Origin: Microbacterium binotii
GTDB taxonomy: Bacteria > Actinomycetota > Actinomycetes > Actinomycetales > Microbacteriaceae
DNA length: 64,000 nt
NCBI RefSeq assembly: GCF_021398715.1
Contig: NZ_CP090347.1
Location: 1,054,001-1,118,000 of the forward strand
Direction: 5' to 3'
In this document: one piece after another, positions 11,675-20,710 of the stretch
Layout of the letters: every line of letters begins with the position of its first letter
Numbering within the stretch: the stretch's first letter is position 1
Made by a program: the position numbers and the translations under genes
The notes under the pieces: generated by a model
Databases searched by the model: none
What the model saw: the letters and a program-made list of their open reading frames with translations, nothing else
What the model was told of the DNA's origin: nothing

Positions 11675-12784
11675 TCAGGGGCGGGTGGAGACCGTGACGG
11701 TGAACTTCGCGTTGCGGGCGACCTGCCGCGTCGGGCCGACGAGACGCTGGAGGGCCGGGCGATAGCGCAGGGCCGAGTTCCACACCGTCCACAGCTCACC
11801 TCCGGAGCGGAGCGCCCGCGCCGCATCCTGGAACAGAGGCGCGGCGAGGTCGGTCGTGACGGCGGCGCCGGAGTGGAACGGCGGGTTCAGGGCGATGAAG
11901 GACACGCTGGCGTCCGGGAGCGCGGTGAGGCGGTCGTCCCGCACGACGCGGATGCGGTCGTCCACGCCGTTCGCCTCGGCCGTCGCCCGCGCCGATGCGA
12001 CCGCTGCCGCGGAGCGATCGGAGGCGTAGACGGTGCGGTCGGGATGGCGCAGCGCGAGGGATGCGGCGACCACGCCCGTTCCGCACGCGAGGTCGACGAG
12101 AGGGCCGCCCTCGGGAAGGCGCGCGGGAAGGTGCGCCAGCAGGAACCGGGTGCCGATGTCGATCGCCGTTCCCGCGAACGCGCCGCCGTACGCGCAGACG
12201 GTGATGCCGTCGTGGACCGCGCGCCGCGGCTCGGGGTCGTGTCCGGCAAGAGGGTCGCGGGCGACCAGTACGCGGGACTTCTGGCGAGCGTGCATGACGT
12301 CGAGCGTGCCGAAGAAGCGGCGGAGGACCTCGTTCATCGCCGTCGACATGTGCTTGATGCGTCCGCCGGCGAACACGACGACATCCGGTGCTGCGTGCGC
12401 GGCGATCAGGGCGGCGGCGTTCTCCAACGCGTCGAGGGAGCGGGGGAGTCGGAGCAGGACGAGCCGGGCGCCCGCCACGAGCGCGCCGGTCAGCTCCATC
12501 GGCCGATAGCGGTCCGTAAGGCCCAGTCGGTGCGCGTTGGCCGCCAGGGCCTGCTCGCCGGTGAGCGCGTCCTGATGCACCCGTACGATGCCGGAAGAGG
12601 CGGCCGTCGCGCCCAACGCGAGCGCGCCGTACTCGTCGCCGATGACAGCGATGTCATCCGCGCTCATCGAGGTGCGCCAGGCGGCGGATTCGTCGAGCAA
12701 AAGCCGGTCGGCGGCATCGACCGCGACGAGATCGGGAGACTCGACGTCTGGCCAGCGTCGCAGCACGTCGAACCGGAATTCCAT
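11675..12784 (-). CDS. RsmC/RlmG-like class I methyltransferase
   Basis: A 369-residue SAM-dependent methyltransferase with two halves. The N-terminal half (1-190) is a degenerate methyltransferase-like domain; the C-terminal half has the SAM-binding motif VDLACGTGVVAASLAL (about 229-244) and the NPPF motif (about 300), used by guanine/adenine N-methyltransferases such as RsmC and RlmG. A guanine N2 rRNA target is therefore likely, but which rRNA position is not determined. ATG 12784 is preceded by TAGCGT then GAAGGG, so it is probably leaderless. Divergent from a MarR gene 49 bp away. Confidence 0.85.
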   Translation of the reverse strand: MEFRFDVLRRWPDVESPDLVAVDAADRLLLDESAAWRTSMSADDIAVIGDEYGALALGATAASSGIVRVHQDALTGEQALAANAHRLGLTDRYRPMELTGALVAGARLVLLRLPRSLDALENAAALIAAHAAPDVVVFAGGRIKHMSTAMNEVLRRFFGTLDVMHARQKSRVLVARDPLAGHDPEPRRAVHDGITVCAYGGAFAGTAIDIGTRFLLAHLPARLPEGGPLVDLACGTGVVAASLALRHPDRTVYASDRSAAAVASARATAEANGVDDRIRVVRDDRLTALPDASVSFIALNPPFHSGAAVTTDLAAPLFQDAARALRSGGELWTVWNSALRYRPALQRLVGPTRQVARNAKFTVTVSTRP

Positions 12785-12833
12785 CCCTTCACGCTACCGG
12801 CCGCCGCGGAGTGTCGACGGATACGATGGTCAG

Positions 12834-13295
12834 ATGGCCGACAAGACGCACGGGGCGCCGCAGCCCGCAGGGCAGCGCCCGCCGTTCAGTCCGGTCATCG
12901 CGCTTCTGACGGTGTCCGCCGTCTGGGATACTCGTCTGAACGCGGCGCTGAAGGACCTCGGTCTCACGACCCGAAAGTACGGTCTTCTCGCGCACGTGCA
13001 GGCGACCCCGGGCATCTCGTTCTCCGAACTCGCCCGCCGCTCCCAGATCACGGTGCAGACGGCGCACACCGCCGTCAAGACGCTCGCCGGCGAGGGGTTG
13101 GTCGAGGACGCCACCGCGCATGCGGGCGCTGCATCCGATCTGCGTGTGACGACGAAGGGCGCGGCGGCTCTCGCCGAGGCGGATGCGCGTCTCGCAGCGC
13201 TCGACGAGGTGTTCGGCGCGGGCGTTCCCGCTCTCTCCTCCGCACTGCAGGGACTGCACGAGCAGCCGTTCGGAGAGATCCTTCAGCAAGACTGA
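12834..13295 (+). CDS. MarR-family transcriptional regulator
   Basis: A 153-residue winged-helix regulator. The recognition helix region is SFSELARRSQITVQTAHTAV (about 62-81), followed by LAGEGLVEDATAHAGAASDL as the wing. Dimerisation helices flank it. ATG 12834 is chosen because TACGAT (12822-12827) lies 6 nt before it, giving a leaderless transcript; longer frames upstream lie inside the divergent methyltransferase. The target genes are unknown; the DUF3817 gene 65 bp downstream is the closest candidate for co-transcription. Confidence 0.88.
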   Translation: MADKTHGAPQPAGQRPPFSPVIALLTVSAVWDTRLNAALKDLGLTTRKYGLLAHVQATPGISFSELARRSQITVQTAHTAVKTLAGEGLVEDATAHAGAASDLRVTTKGAAALAEADARLAALDEVFGAGVPALSSALQGLHEQPFGEILQQD

Positions 13296-13360
13296 AGATT
13301 TCCGGTCTAGGCTGCGAGGAGCGCCGACCCGAGCGCGTCGACCGAGCCCCGGAGTCTCCC

Positions 13361-13825
13361 GTGTTCCGCACGCCCTACGCCCTCTTCCGCACCCTCGCCA
13401 TCGCCGAGATGATCTCGTGGACCCTGCTCATCGGCGGGCTCATCGTGCGGGCCGTGACCGGTTTCGCGCCTGCCGTGACGATCGGCGGAGGCATCCACGG
13501 GTTCATCTTCCTGTCGTACGGCGCGACGGTGATCCTCGTGGCCAAGAACCAGCGGTGGGGCGCTGCCGTGACCGCTCTGGCGCTGGTCAGTGCAGTCGTG
13601 CCCTACGCGACCCTGCCCGTCGAGCTGTGGCTGTCGCGCACCGGTCGGCTGAGGGGTGAATGGCGGATGCAGGCCGGCTCCGACCCGCGGGATGCGGCAT
13701 GGCACGACCGTGTGCTGCGCTCCGTGCTGCGTCGGCCGGTTCTGTCGGCCGTCGTGATCGCCGCCGCCGTGGCCGCGGCCTTCACCGTGCTGCTCGTGAT
13801 CGGCCCTCCCGGCGGTCGGGCCTGA
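13361..13825 (+). CDS. DUF3817 integral membrane protein
   Basis: A 154-residue protein starting with GTG at 13361. Residues about 6-95 contain three membrane helices in the DUF3817 pattern (FRTLAIAEMISWTLLIGG, then GGIHGFIFLSYG, then AAVTALALVSAVVPYATLP). DUF3817 proteins are small actinobacterial membrane proteins of unknown role. A fourth helix at 130-150 ends the protein. GGAG lies 7 nt before the GTG. The very long upstream frame is antisense to the methyltransferase and rejected. It follows the MarR gene on the same strand. Confidence 0.85.
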   Translation: MFRTPYALFRTLAIAEMISWTLLIGGLIVRAVTGFAPAVTIGGGIHGFIFLSYGATVILVAKNQRWGAAVTALALVSAVVPYATLPVELWLSRTGRLRGEWRMQAGSDPRDAAWHDRVLRSVLRRPVLSAVVIAAAVAAAFTVLLVIGPPGGRA

Positions 13826-13831
13826 GCGGAC

Positions 13832-13990
13832 CTACTTCGCGCGGGCCCGCACGTGGATCGGCAGCGCCATCGCGGCCGAGATCAGCAGGATGCCGGCGAC
13901 GAAGATGACGGCCTGGAAACCGGGCACCGAGAACGAGATGCCGAACGCGAACATCCCGAGCAGGAACAGCAGCAGGGACACGATGTACAT
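13832..13990 (-). CDS. small two-helix membrane protein, 52 aa
   Basis: ATG 13990 to TAG at 13832. The protein begins MYIVSLLLFLLGMFAFGIS and contains a second hydrophobic stretch (VIFVAGILLISAAMALPI), ending in a basic tail HVRARAK. Two short membrane helices joined by a loop with SVPGFQ are evident. The start has GAAGGAGTGCC directly upstream, a strong Shine-Dalgarno. It is convergent with the DUF3817 gene, with 6 bp between stops. Function unknown; it was too short for an automated length cutoff but its composition is clearly protein-like. Confidence 0.75.
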   Translation of the reverse strand: MYIVSLLLFLLGMFAFGISFSVPGFQAVIFVAGILLISAAMALPIHVRARAK

Positions 13991-14069
13991 GGCACTCCTT
14001 CGGAAGACTCCCTCCAGAGTACCGGGTCGCCTGCGTGCGAACCGACCGCATCCGCGTCCCTGAGCGGGA

Positions 14070-14801
14070 TCACTCCTCGGTCGGCCACACGCTCGCCGCG
14101 AGGCGGGTGGCGCCCACCACGGCCGCGGGCATCGTGAACACCGCGCCGAGCGGGACGAGGAAGCACAGCTGCGTCATGATGCCGAAGCCGAGCGCCCGGC
14201 CGCGGGCTTGTCGCAGCAAGCGGCGCCGAGTGCGGCGATCGACGCCGCGCGCCGTCAGCGCGCGCCCGGAGAGCTCGTCCGCGAGGATCCACCCCGAGAG
14301 CACGACACCGGTCACTGCGCCGACCACGCCGCCGACCAGGGGGATGAAACCGAGCGCGAACGCGAGCGCGGCCGCGAGTGCGCCGCGCACGAGGAGACCG
14401 GTGGCATCGGCCAAGGCCGCCCGCCAGCCGGGGTTGCGTTCAGGGACGACGCCAGAATCGGCGATCTCGACGCTGCGCCAGATCCGGTCGTAGAACGGTT
14501 CGCCCACGATCAGGGTCAGCGCGGTGAAGGTCGTCGCGGCCAGCAGAAGCGCGCCGGCGAAGACCGCGACGCCGAGCGCGACGCGCAACGCGATGGTCCA
14601 GACCGCCGGCCAATCGTCGGCGAACGGTGTGACGGCATCCGTGAGCGGGGCCAGGGTCGTTGCGAGAGCGACGAGGGCCACCGAGAGGCCCGCGCTCACG
14701 ATGAGCGCGGGCAGGAGTCCGAGGAGCATCAGGCCTGGGCGCCGCGTGAACCACCCGAATCCGCCGAGCAGCAGGCGTGCGCCGTGGAGCACCTCGTTCA
14801 C
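14070..14801 (-). CDS. EI24/CysZ-like membrane protein
   Basis: A 243-residue integral membrane protein of the EI24 family (CysZ fold). N-terminal LLLGGFGWFTRRPGLMLLGLLPALI and the cytoplasmic segment LIVGEPFYDRIWRSVE are typical; further helices span about 20-45, 65-95, 125-175 and 205-240. CysZ proteins have been linked to sulfate transport, but actinobacterial EI24 members are uncharacterised. Translation starts at GTG 14801 with GAGGAG upstream. It is divergent from the ClpC-like gene and shares the 129-bp control region. Confidence 0.82.
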   Translation of the reverse strand: MNEVLHGARLLLGGFGWFTRRPGLMLLGLLPALIVSAGLSVALVALATTLAPLTDAVTPFADDWPAVWTIALRVALGVAVFAGALLLAATTFTALTLIVGEPFYDRIWRSVEIADSGVVPERNPGWRAALADATGLLVRGALAAALAFALGFIPLVGGVVGAVTGVVLSGWILADELSGRALTARGVDRRTRRRLLRQARGRALGFGIMTQLCFLVPLGAVFTMPAAVVGATRLAASVWPTEE

Positions 14802-14866
14802 TCGTTCTCCTCACCGCTGCGCTGGGTCGAGCGTAGTGGGAATATCGTCGCCTCTCCCGTGTTGAA

Positions 14867-14887
14867 GTTGATGTGTCGCCGCTCAAC
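14867..14887 (+). promoter_or_regulatory. HAIR-like inverted repeat (probable HspR operator)
   Basis: GTTGA at 14867-14871 and TCAAC at 14883-14887 are separated by 11 nt. The HspR-associated inverted repeat CTTGAGT-N7-ACTCAAG has the same TTGA-N11-TCAA core. It lies 44 bp before the start of the ClpC-like unfoldase, the kind of gene HspR represses in actinobacteria. Outer bases differ from consensus, so affinity is uncertain. Confidence 0.5.
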
Positions 14888-14930
14888 TCCGTTTTGCAGA
14901 GCGGCACCCCGAACCCGATCAGGAGAACAG

Positions 14931-17471
14931 ATGCCTGAAGATTTCACCCCCGACGAGGGCCGCGACGCCTTCGACGACTTCCTCTCGCGCTACCTCGCAG
15001 GTGAGCGCGGACGCGCGGCGCGGTCGATCGATCTGTCGCGCTACCTCAGCGCCCGCACGCAGGAGACACTGCAGGATGCGGGGCGTTTCGCCCTCGCACG
15101 TGGCCAGCACGAGCTGGATGCGTTGCACGTGCTCCGCGAGATCGTGCGCGTCGACCAGGTGCGCGACGCGATCGCCCGACTCGGTGTCGATCCCGAGAGC
15201 ATCGTCCGCGAGTCGGAGCAGCGTCTGCCGGCCAGCGCCGACGTGGCCGACGTCGACAGCGCGGTGGTGACGACGTCGGTGCAGCGCGCCCTCTTCCACG
15301 CGTTCCAGGTCGCGCGTTCCTCCGGCTCGACCTACATCGACCCGGAGCACCTCTTCTTCGCGCTGGTGCTGGCGCAGGACACGCCCGCCGGCCAGATCCT
15401 CGCGCGCGCCGGCGTGACGGCGGAGGCGCTCACGCAGAGCGTGCGCGAGACCGTGACCGGTGGCGATCGCGCTCCGGAGCAGGCGGCCGCATCCGAGCCC
15501 GCCACCATGCTGGAGCGCTACGGGCGCGACCTCACCTCCCTCGCCGAGGCGGGGGAGCTCGACCCGGTGATCGGCCGAGCGGACGAGATCGAGCAGACCA
15601 TCGAGATCCTGAGCCGTCGCACGAAGAACAACCCCGTGCTCATCGGCGAGGCCGGTGTCGGAAAGACCGCGATCGTCGAGGGGCTCGCCCAGGCGATCGT
15701 CGCGGGTGATGTGCCCGAGCAACTGCGCGGCAGCCGCGTCGTCTCCTTGGATCTTCCCGCGATGCTCGCGGGCGCCCGCTACCGCGGCGACTTCGAGGAG
15801 CGCTTGACCGCGACGATGACCGAGATCGCCGAACGCAAGGGCGAGCTCATCGTCTTCATCGACGAGGTGCACACCGTCGTCGGCGCGGGCGCCGGCAGCG
15901 ACGGCGCGATGGATGCCGGCAACATCCTCAAGCCCCGCCTTGCTCGTGGCGACCTGCACCTGGTGGGCGCGACCACGCTCGCCGAGTACCGCACCATCGA
16001 GAAGGATCCCGCGCTGGAGCGTCGGTTCCAGCCGGTGAAGGTGGGGGAGCCCTCGGTCGAGGATGCGGTGCGGATCCTGCACGGGCTGCGCCCCGCCTAC
16101 GAGCAGCACCACGCCATCACCTACACCGACGACGCGTTGCGTGCCGCTGTCGAGCTCAGCGACCGCTACCTGAGCGACCGCGTCCTGCCGGACAAGGCGA
16201 TCGACCTCATCGACCAGGCCGGAGCACGACTCCGGCTGCGGCTGGGCGTCGCGGTCGACGTGTCCGAGCTCATGGCGCAGCTGGCCACGCTCGAGGCGGA
16301 CAAGAACGCAGCGGTGGCGGCTGAGCGCTACGAGGACGCGATGCGTCTGCGCGACGAGATCGCCGATGTGCAGCGCCGCATCGACGAGGCGACCCGTCGC
16401 GACGCGGTGCGCGGCGAGCAGGTCGTGGATGCCGAGCACATCGCCGCCGTCATCAGTCGCAGCACGGGCATCCCGGTGTCGCGTCTGACGGAGAGCGAGC
16501 GCGGGCGGCTGGCAGGACTCGAGTCCGAGCTGCACGCTCGGGTGATCGGTCAGGATGCGGCGGTCGCCGCCGTCGCGACGGCGGTCCGGCGCAACCGCAC
16601 CGGTATGGGCGACAGCCGCCGACCGGTCGGGTCGTTCCTCTTCCTCGGACCCACGGGTGTGGGCAAGACGGAGCTGGCGAAGACCCTCGCATCCTCACTC
16701 TTCGAGGACGAGAACGCCGTGATCCGCTTCGACATGAGCGAGTTCGGCGAGCGCCACACGGTCTCCCGCCTCGTCGGCGCCCCTCCCGGATACGTCGGAT
16801 ACGACGAGGCGGGTCAGCTGACCGAACGGGTGCGTCGCGCCCCGTACTCGGTGGTGCTGTTCGACGAGATCGAGAAGGCGCATCCCGACGTGTTCAACCT
16901 GCTGTTGCAGGTGCTCGACGACGGTCGGCTGACCGACGGCCAGGGGCGCACGGTCGACTTCCGCAACACCGTCGTCATCATGACCTCGAACATCGGCAGC
17001 GAGTTCCTCGCATCGCGCTCCGGCGCGATCGGGTTCATCGCCGACGGCGGCGGGGCGACCGGATTCGGCGACGAGAGCGAGCTGCGTGCGCGTGTCATGG
17101 GCAAGCTTCGCGAGGCGATGCGGCCGGAGTTCCTGAACCGCATCGACGAGATCGTGCTGTTCCGCAAGCTCGAGAAGGCGCAGCTTCGCAGCATCGTGTC
17201 CCTCCTCCTGGAACAGAGCGCAACCCGGCTGGCGCGGCGTGAGATCTCGTTCGAGGCGACCGAAGCGGTCGTGGACTGGCTGGCCGAGCACGGCTACGAG
17301 CCCGAGTACGGCGCACGACCGCTGCGCCGGCTCATCCAGCGGGAGATCGACGACCGTATCGCCGACCTGCTCGTCTCCGGCGAACTGAGCGATCAGGGTG
17401 CCGTGCGCATCGACGTCGTCGACGGTCGGCCGGTGGCTGCGGCCGTGGTCCGCAGCGCCGTCGCCGCCTGA
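14931..17471 (+). CDS. ClpC-like AAA+ protease ATPase subunit
   Basis: An 846-residue Hsp100 unfoldase. Order: N-terminal Clp repeat domain (about 55-175), AAA+ D1 with Walker A GEAGVGKT near 239, a UVR motif around 454-480 ([13 protein letters not shown]), then D2 with Walker A GPTGVGKT near 574 and the sensor/arginine-finger region, and the C-terminal D2-small domain. The UVR-length middle domain instead of the long ClpB coiled coil, and an IGF tripeptide at 700-702 where ClpA/C proteins dock on ClpP, argue for a ClpC-type protease partner. Start ATG 14931 has AGGAGAAC upstream; a HAIR-like operator precedes it. A terminator follows. Confidence 0.85.
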   Translation: MPEDFTPDEGRDAFDDFLSRYLAGERGRAARSIDLSRYLSARTQETLQDAGRFALARGQHELDALHVLREIVRVDQVRDAIARLGVDPESIVRESEQRLPASADVADVDSAVVTTSVQRALFHAFQVARSSGSTYIDPEHLFFALVLAQDTPAGQILARAGVTAEALTQSVRETVTGGDRAPEQAAASEPATMLERYGRDLTSLAEAGELDPVIGRADEIEQTIEILSRRTKNNPVLIGEAGVGKTAIVEGLAQAIVAGDVPEQLRGSRVVSLDLPAMLAGARYRGDFEERLTATMTEIAERKGELIVFIDEVHTVVGAGAGSDGAMDAGNILKPRLARGDLHLVGATTLAEYRTIEKDPALERRFQPVKVGEPSVEDAVRILHGLRPAYEQHHAITYTDDALRAAVELSDRYLSDRVLPDKAIDLIDQAGARLRLRLGVAVDVSELMAQLATLEADKNAAVAAERYEDAMRLRDEIADVQRRIDEATRRDAVRGEQVVDAEHIAAVISRSTGIPVSRLTESERGRLAGLESELHARVIGQDAAVAAVATAVRRNRTGMGDSRRPVGSFLFLGPTGVGKTELAKTLASSLFEDENAVIRFDMSEFGERHTVSRLVGAPPGYVGYDEAGQLTERVRRAPYSVVLFDEIEKAHPDVFNLLLQVLDDGRLTDGQGRTVDFRNTVVIMTSNIGSEFLASRSGAIGFIADGGGATGFGDESELRARVMGKLREAMRPEFLNRIDEIVLFRKLEKAQLRSIVSLLLEQSATRLARREISFEATEAVVDWLAEHGYEPEYGARPLRRLIQREIDDRIADLLVSGELSDQGAVRIDVVDGRPVAAAVVRSAVAA

Positions 17472-17479
17472 CCCGAACA

Positions 17480-17514
17480 GACCGCCACCCCCTGCCGCGC
17501 AAGGGGTGGCGGTC
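17480..17514 (+). terminator. intrinsic terminator after the ClpC-like gene
   Basis: GACCGCCACCCC (17480-17491) pairs perfectly with GGGGTGGCGGTC (17503-17514) around an 11-nt loop. It begins 8 bp after the stop and ends 28 bp before the LLM gene, so that gene needs its own promoter or relies on read-through. Confidence 0.8.
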
Positions 17515-17541
17515 CTCGTATGCACGCGGCAGGGTGAAGGG

Positions 17542-18318
17542 ATGGTGCTTCCCGCTTCACTCTCCCTCGGACTGGCCGGGGCCCTCGGGCCCGATCTCGT
17601 CGCCGCCCTGGCCCCCGCCGCCGAGGAGGCCGGCTTCGCCACGCTCTGGGTGAACGACACTCCGAGCGGCGACGCGGTGGCGGCGCTCGCCGCCGCGGCG
17701 ACGGTCACGGACCGGATCGGGCTCGCCACCGGGGTCGTGCCGCTGGACCGACGGGAGCCGGACTCGCTCGTCTCCGCGCTGCAGGCCGCGGACCTGCCGG
17801 CAGGCAGGCTCACGGTGGGCATCGGCTCCGGGTCCGCGCCCTCGCATCAGCTGGCACTCGTGGAGCGGGGGATCGAGGCCCTGCGCGCGGGCGTGCCCGG
17901 AGCGCAGGTCGTCGTGGGCGCCCTCGGCCCGCGGATGCGCCGGCTCGCGACATCGGTCGCCGACGGCCAGCTGCTCAATTGGTTGACCCCCGATGCCGCC
18001 GCCGCGCAGCGCGATCCGGACAGTCGCACCATCCTCTACGTGAGAACGGCGCTCGATGCGGCGGCGTTGCCGCGGCTGCTCGCCGAAGCCGATGCGTATG
18101 CCGGCTACCCCGCCTACGCCGCCAACTTCGCGCGCCTCGGATTCAGCGCGCGCGACACGGTGATCGGCTCCCTCGACGACGCGGCGCGTGTGATGGCGTA
18201 CCGCGCTGCGGTCGACGAGGTCGTCCTCCGGGTGATCGTCGAACGGGACGACCCAGGGCACTATCTCGACTTCATCCGGACCGCGGCGGCGGCGCTGATC
18301 GACGCGGACGCGTCATGA
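17542..18318 (+). CDS. LLM-class flavin-dependent oxidoreductase, short form
   Basis: A 258-residue luciferase-like TIM-barrel protein. Recognisable parts are AAEEAGFATLWVNDTPSGD, IGLATGVVPLDRREPDSL and GRLTVGIGSGSA, which fit the F420- or FMN-binding barrel, and a C-terminal region ending in the family helix HYLDFIRTAAAAL. It is shorter than the usual 300-350 residues because the insertion loops are small. Substrate and choice of F420 or FMN cannot be read. ATG 17542 has GTGAAGG just upstream. DoxX follows on the same strand after 76 bp. Confidence 0.8.
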   Translation: MVLPASLSLGLAGALGPDLVAALAPAAEEAGFATLWVNDTPSGDAVAALAAAATVTDRIGLATGVVPLDRREPDSLVSALQAADLPAGRLTVGIGSGSAPSHQLALVERGIEALRAGVPGAQVVVGALGPRMRRLATSVADGQLLNWLTPDAAAAQRDPDSRTILYVRTALDAAALPRLLAEADAYAGYPAYAANFARLGFSARDTVIGSLDDAARVMAYRAAVDEVVLRVIVERDDPGHYLDFIRTAAAALIDADAS

Positions 18319-18394
18319 GCGCGGTGTCCGAGCACGCAAGCGCACCGACCGGGTGGGGCTCGACAGGCGTCTCGAAGCGAGGTGGAATCAGAGC

Positions 18395-18784
18395 ATGAGG
18401 ATTTTCGCACGGTGGGCGCTGGGCGCCGCCATGGTGTTCGCCGGTGTCAGCCACCTGTTCTGGGCGCGAAAGGAGTTCCGCGCGCAGGTGCCCGACTGGG
18501 TCGTGGACGCCACGCCCCTCGACGAGGATGCGGTCGTGCTCGCGTCGGGCGCGGTGGAGATCGCCCTCGGCACGGCCCTGGTGGCACTGCCATCGCAGCG
18601 CCGGCGGATGGGTGCCCTGCTGGCGGCGTTCTTCATCGCGGTGCTTCCGGGCAACTGGGCCCAGTTCACCCACCGTCGCGACGGCTTCGGGCTCGACACC
18701 GACGTCAAGCGACTGGTCCGACTCTTCTTCCAGCCGGCGCTCGTCGCCTGGGCGCTGTGGAGCACGCGCACCCCGCGCGACTGA
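18395..18784 (+). CDS. DoxX-family membrane protein
   Basis: A 129-residue protein with four membrane helices (about 3-22, 45-65, 70-90, 108-125). The N-terminal RWALGAAMVFAGVSHLFWAR and the middle VEIALGTALVAL match DoxX-like proteins, which in mycobacteria associate with oxidative-stress membrane complexes. ATG 18395 has GAGGTGG 8 nt upstream; the in-frame start at 18353 lacks a ribosome site. It is convergent with the NYN/LOTUS gene, stops 21 bp apart. Confidence 0.82.
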   Translation: MRIFARWALGAAMVFAGVSHLFWARKEFRAQVPDWVVDATPLDEDAVVLASGAVEIALGTALVALPSQRRRMGALLAAFFIAVLPGNWAQFTHRRDGFGLDTDVKRLVRLFFQPALVAWALWSTRTPRD

Positions 18785-18805
18785 AGGCGAGCCGGATGCG
18801 GTCTG

Positions 18806-19669
18806 TCAGCGCTTGGCTTCGACCAGCCGCATCCGGACGATGTTGTCGGTCTCGTCCATCTCGGCGATGTCCGGATGCGCGGCGACGAACTCGGTGAAGC
18901 TGCGGTGGCCCAGGGCCTTCTCGCTGAACGAGGAATCGAGGCGGGTGATCAGGCTCTTGACGGCGGACGCGTGCTGCCACTGCGACGGGTCCTTGTCGTT
19001 CTCCAGGCGCAGCGCGCGCTCGAGCAGATCGGCCGCGGGATCCACGGACCGCTTGCGCGAGCGGGGAGCGTTCGAGCCCGCATCCTTCTTCGCGGGTTCG
19101 GGGACCTGCACGCCGGGCAGCGAGTCGTAGGCGTCGAAGCGGTCGCAGGCGGCCGCGAGCGATTTGGCGGTGGAGCCGGCCACTCCCACACCCACGACGA
19201 AGCGCCCGAGGCGCTTGCACCGCTGCGCGAGGGGCACGTAATCCGAGTCGCCCGCGACGATCACGACGTGCGTCAGATCCGGCAGGCGGAACATGTCCTC
19301 CACGGTGTCGACCGCGAGTCGGATGTCGGCGCCGTTCTTGGCGTAGGCGGCCGCGGGGAACAGCTGCACGAGGTCGACCGCGCGCGCCACCAGCTGCGAC
19401 CGGTACTCGGCGTTGACCGGCGACGACCAGTCGGCGTAGGCGCGTGTCAGCACGAGCGTGCCGAACGATGCGGCGTAGTCGATGATCGCGCCCACATCGA
19501 CCGTCGCGCGCGCCAGCTTCTCGGTGATCTCCGGATCGTGCGGCTGCTCAGCGATGCGCGACCGGTCGCGCGAATAGGCGTTGCGGCCGTGCACGCGGTC
19601 GTACCAGCTCATGACGATGTTGTCGAAGTCCAGATAGACGGCCACGCGGCTCGTCGACAGATCCGCCAT
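18806..19669 (-). CDS. NYN-domain RNase-like protein with LOTUS/OST-HTH domain
   Basis: A 287-residue protein. Residues 8-175 are a NYN (PIN-like) domain: YLDFDNI at 12-18 and GDSDYVPLAQ around 142-151 supply the acidic metal-binding residues, with the typical VSWYDRVHGR-like insert between. Residues about 210-285 form an OST-HTH/LOTUS winged helix, ending in FTEFVAAHPDI and the DNIVRMRL strand. LabA/DUF88 proteins of this plan are predicted RNA-processing enzymes. The start lies 1 nt from the stop of the upstream Gfo/Idh/MocA gene, so translation is coupled. Confidence 0.88.
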   Translation of the reverse strand: MADLSTSRVAVYLDFDNIVMSWYDRVHGRNAYSRDRSRIAEQPHDPEITEKLARATVDVGAIIDYAASFGTLVLTRAYADWSSPVNAEYRSQLVARAVDLVQLFPAAAYAKNGADIRLAVDTVEDMFRLPDLTHVVIVAGDSDYVPLAQRCKRLGRFVVGVGVAGSTAKSLAAACDRFDAYDSLPGVQVPEPAKKDAGSNAPRSRKRSVDPAADLLERALRLENDKDPSQWQHASAVKSLITRLDSSFSEKALGHRSFTEFVAAHPDIAEMDETDNIVRMRLVEAKR

Positions 19670-19670
19670 G

Positions 19671-20669
19671 TCAGCCCTCGCTCGGGTAGCGCACGCCGAT
19701 TTGCGTGCGGATGTCGTCGAGCTGTCTCATGATCGCGACCGTCTCGGCGATGGGCAGGCGATCACTGTCCCGGCGACCGTCCGCGATGATCTGCTCGGCC
19801 GCAAGCGCCTGGTACTGCATGCCGCGCCCGGCATCCGGGCAACGGAACGTCTCGACGACATCGCCGGAGCGGTTCGTGAGCGTGAAGCCCGTCGCGTTGT
19901 ACCAGGTCGGGTCGATCTCGATGCGGGCATCTGCGCCGATGATCGCGGCGCGGTTCGGCCCGACGCCCTGGGCGGAGGAGAAGGTGGTCGCCAGCGCGCC
20001 GTTCGCATAGGAGGCGAGGGTTGCGACATCGATGTCGGCGCCCGTCTCACCCCGCCGCCCGCTCGCCGTGAGCCGGACGGGCGCCCCCAGCACGTCCCAG
20101 GCGAACGACAGCGGGTAGATGCCGAGATCGAGCAGGGCGCCCCCGCCGAGCTCCAGCGCGTTCAGGCGGTGGGCGGGATCGGTCGAGATGAACTGGGTGT
20201 GATCCGCCGTCACGGCGCGCACCTCGCCCAGCGCACCGTCGGCGAGCAGCTCCTGAATGCGCATCATGTGCGGCAGGTACCGGGTCCACATGGCCTCCAT
20301 GGCCAGGAGCCCTGCTTCCTCCGCCGCGACGCGCACGCGCTCGGCCTCATCGCCGGTCAGGGTGAACGGCTTCTCGACGAGCACGTGCTTGCCCGCTGCG
20401 AGGGCCTCCAGCGCGTTCTCGGCATGAGCGGGATGCGGGGTCGCGATGTAGACGATGTCGATCTCGTCGTCGGCCAGCAGTGAGGCGTAGTCGCCGTGCG
20501 CATGGGGGATGTCGAACTCCGCGGCGAAGCGTTGGGCGCTTTCGAGCGAACGCGAGCCGACCGCGCGGACGTCGAGGCCCGCAGTGCGCAGATCGCTCGT
20601 GAACGTGTGGGCGATGTTGCCGGTGGCGAGGATGCCCCAACGCAGGCGAGAACTCGAGACAGTGGTCAT
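19671..20669 (-). CDS. Gfo/Idh/MocA-family oxidoreductase
   Basis: A 332-residue NAD(P)-dependent dehydrogenase. The N-terminal Rossmann fold has GILATGNIAHTF (12-23), and the catalytic EKPF motif occurs near 97, followed by a GGGALLDLGIYPL segment in the C-terminal alpha/beta domain, all typical of Gfo/Idh/MocA sugar or trans-dihydrodiol dehydrogenases. Substrate unknown. ATG 20669 is preceded by TACGGT and 6 nt, a leaderless pattern. The stop lies 1 nt before the NYN gene start, giving a two-gene operon with an unlikely functional pairing. Divergent from the M20 peptidase. Confidence 0.88.
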   Translation of the reverse strand: MTTVSSSRLRWGILATGNIAHTFTSDLRTAGLDVRAVGSRSLESAQRFAAEFDIPHAHGDYASLLADDEIDIVYIATPHPAHAENALEALAAGKHVLVEKPFTLTGDEAERVRVAAEEAGLLAMEAMWTRYLPHMMRIQELLADGALGEVRAVTADHTQFISTDPAHRLNALELGGGALLDLGIYPLSFAWDVLGAPVRLTASGRRGETGADIDVATLASYANGALATTFSSAQGVGPNRAAIIGADARIEIDPTWYNATGFTLTNRSGDVVETFRCPDAGRGMQYQALAAEQIIADGRRDSDRLPIAETVAIMRQLDDIRTQIGVRYPSEG

Positions 20670-20675
20670 GCGACC

Positions 20676-20704
20676 ACCGTACCCAAGGGGTACGGCAGTA
20701 GGCT
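20676..20704. promoter_or_regulatory. divergent leaderless promoters
   Basis: In the 41-bp gap between divergent genes, TACGGT on the minus strand (20676-20681) lies 6 nt before ATG 20669, and TAGGCT on the plus strand (20699-20704) lies 6 nt before GTG 20711. Neither gene has a Shine-Dalgarno, so both mRNAs probably begin at the start codon. The two -10 regions share the same DNA, so each promoter may hinder the other. Confidence 0.6.
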
Positions 20705-20710
20705 CGGCTC

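Noticed and set aside
11501..13360. Upstream extension of the DUF3817 frame to a TTG at 11501
   Set aside because: It would cross the hairpin repeats and lie antisense to the methyltransferase and over the MarR gene; the protein family begins at the GTG at 13361.
14931..17471. Calling the unfoldase ClpB
   Set aside because: The middle domain is short and UVR-like and an IGF loop is present; ClpB has a long coiled-coil M domain and no ClpP loop.
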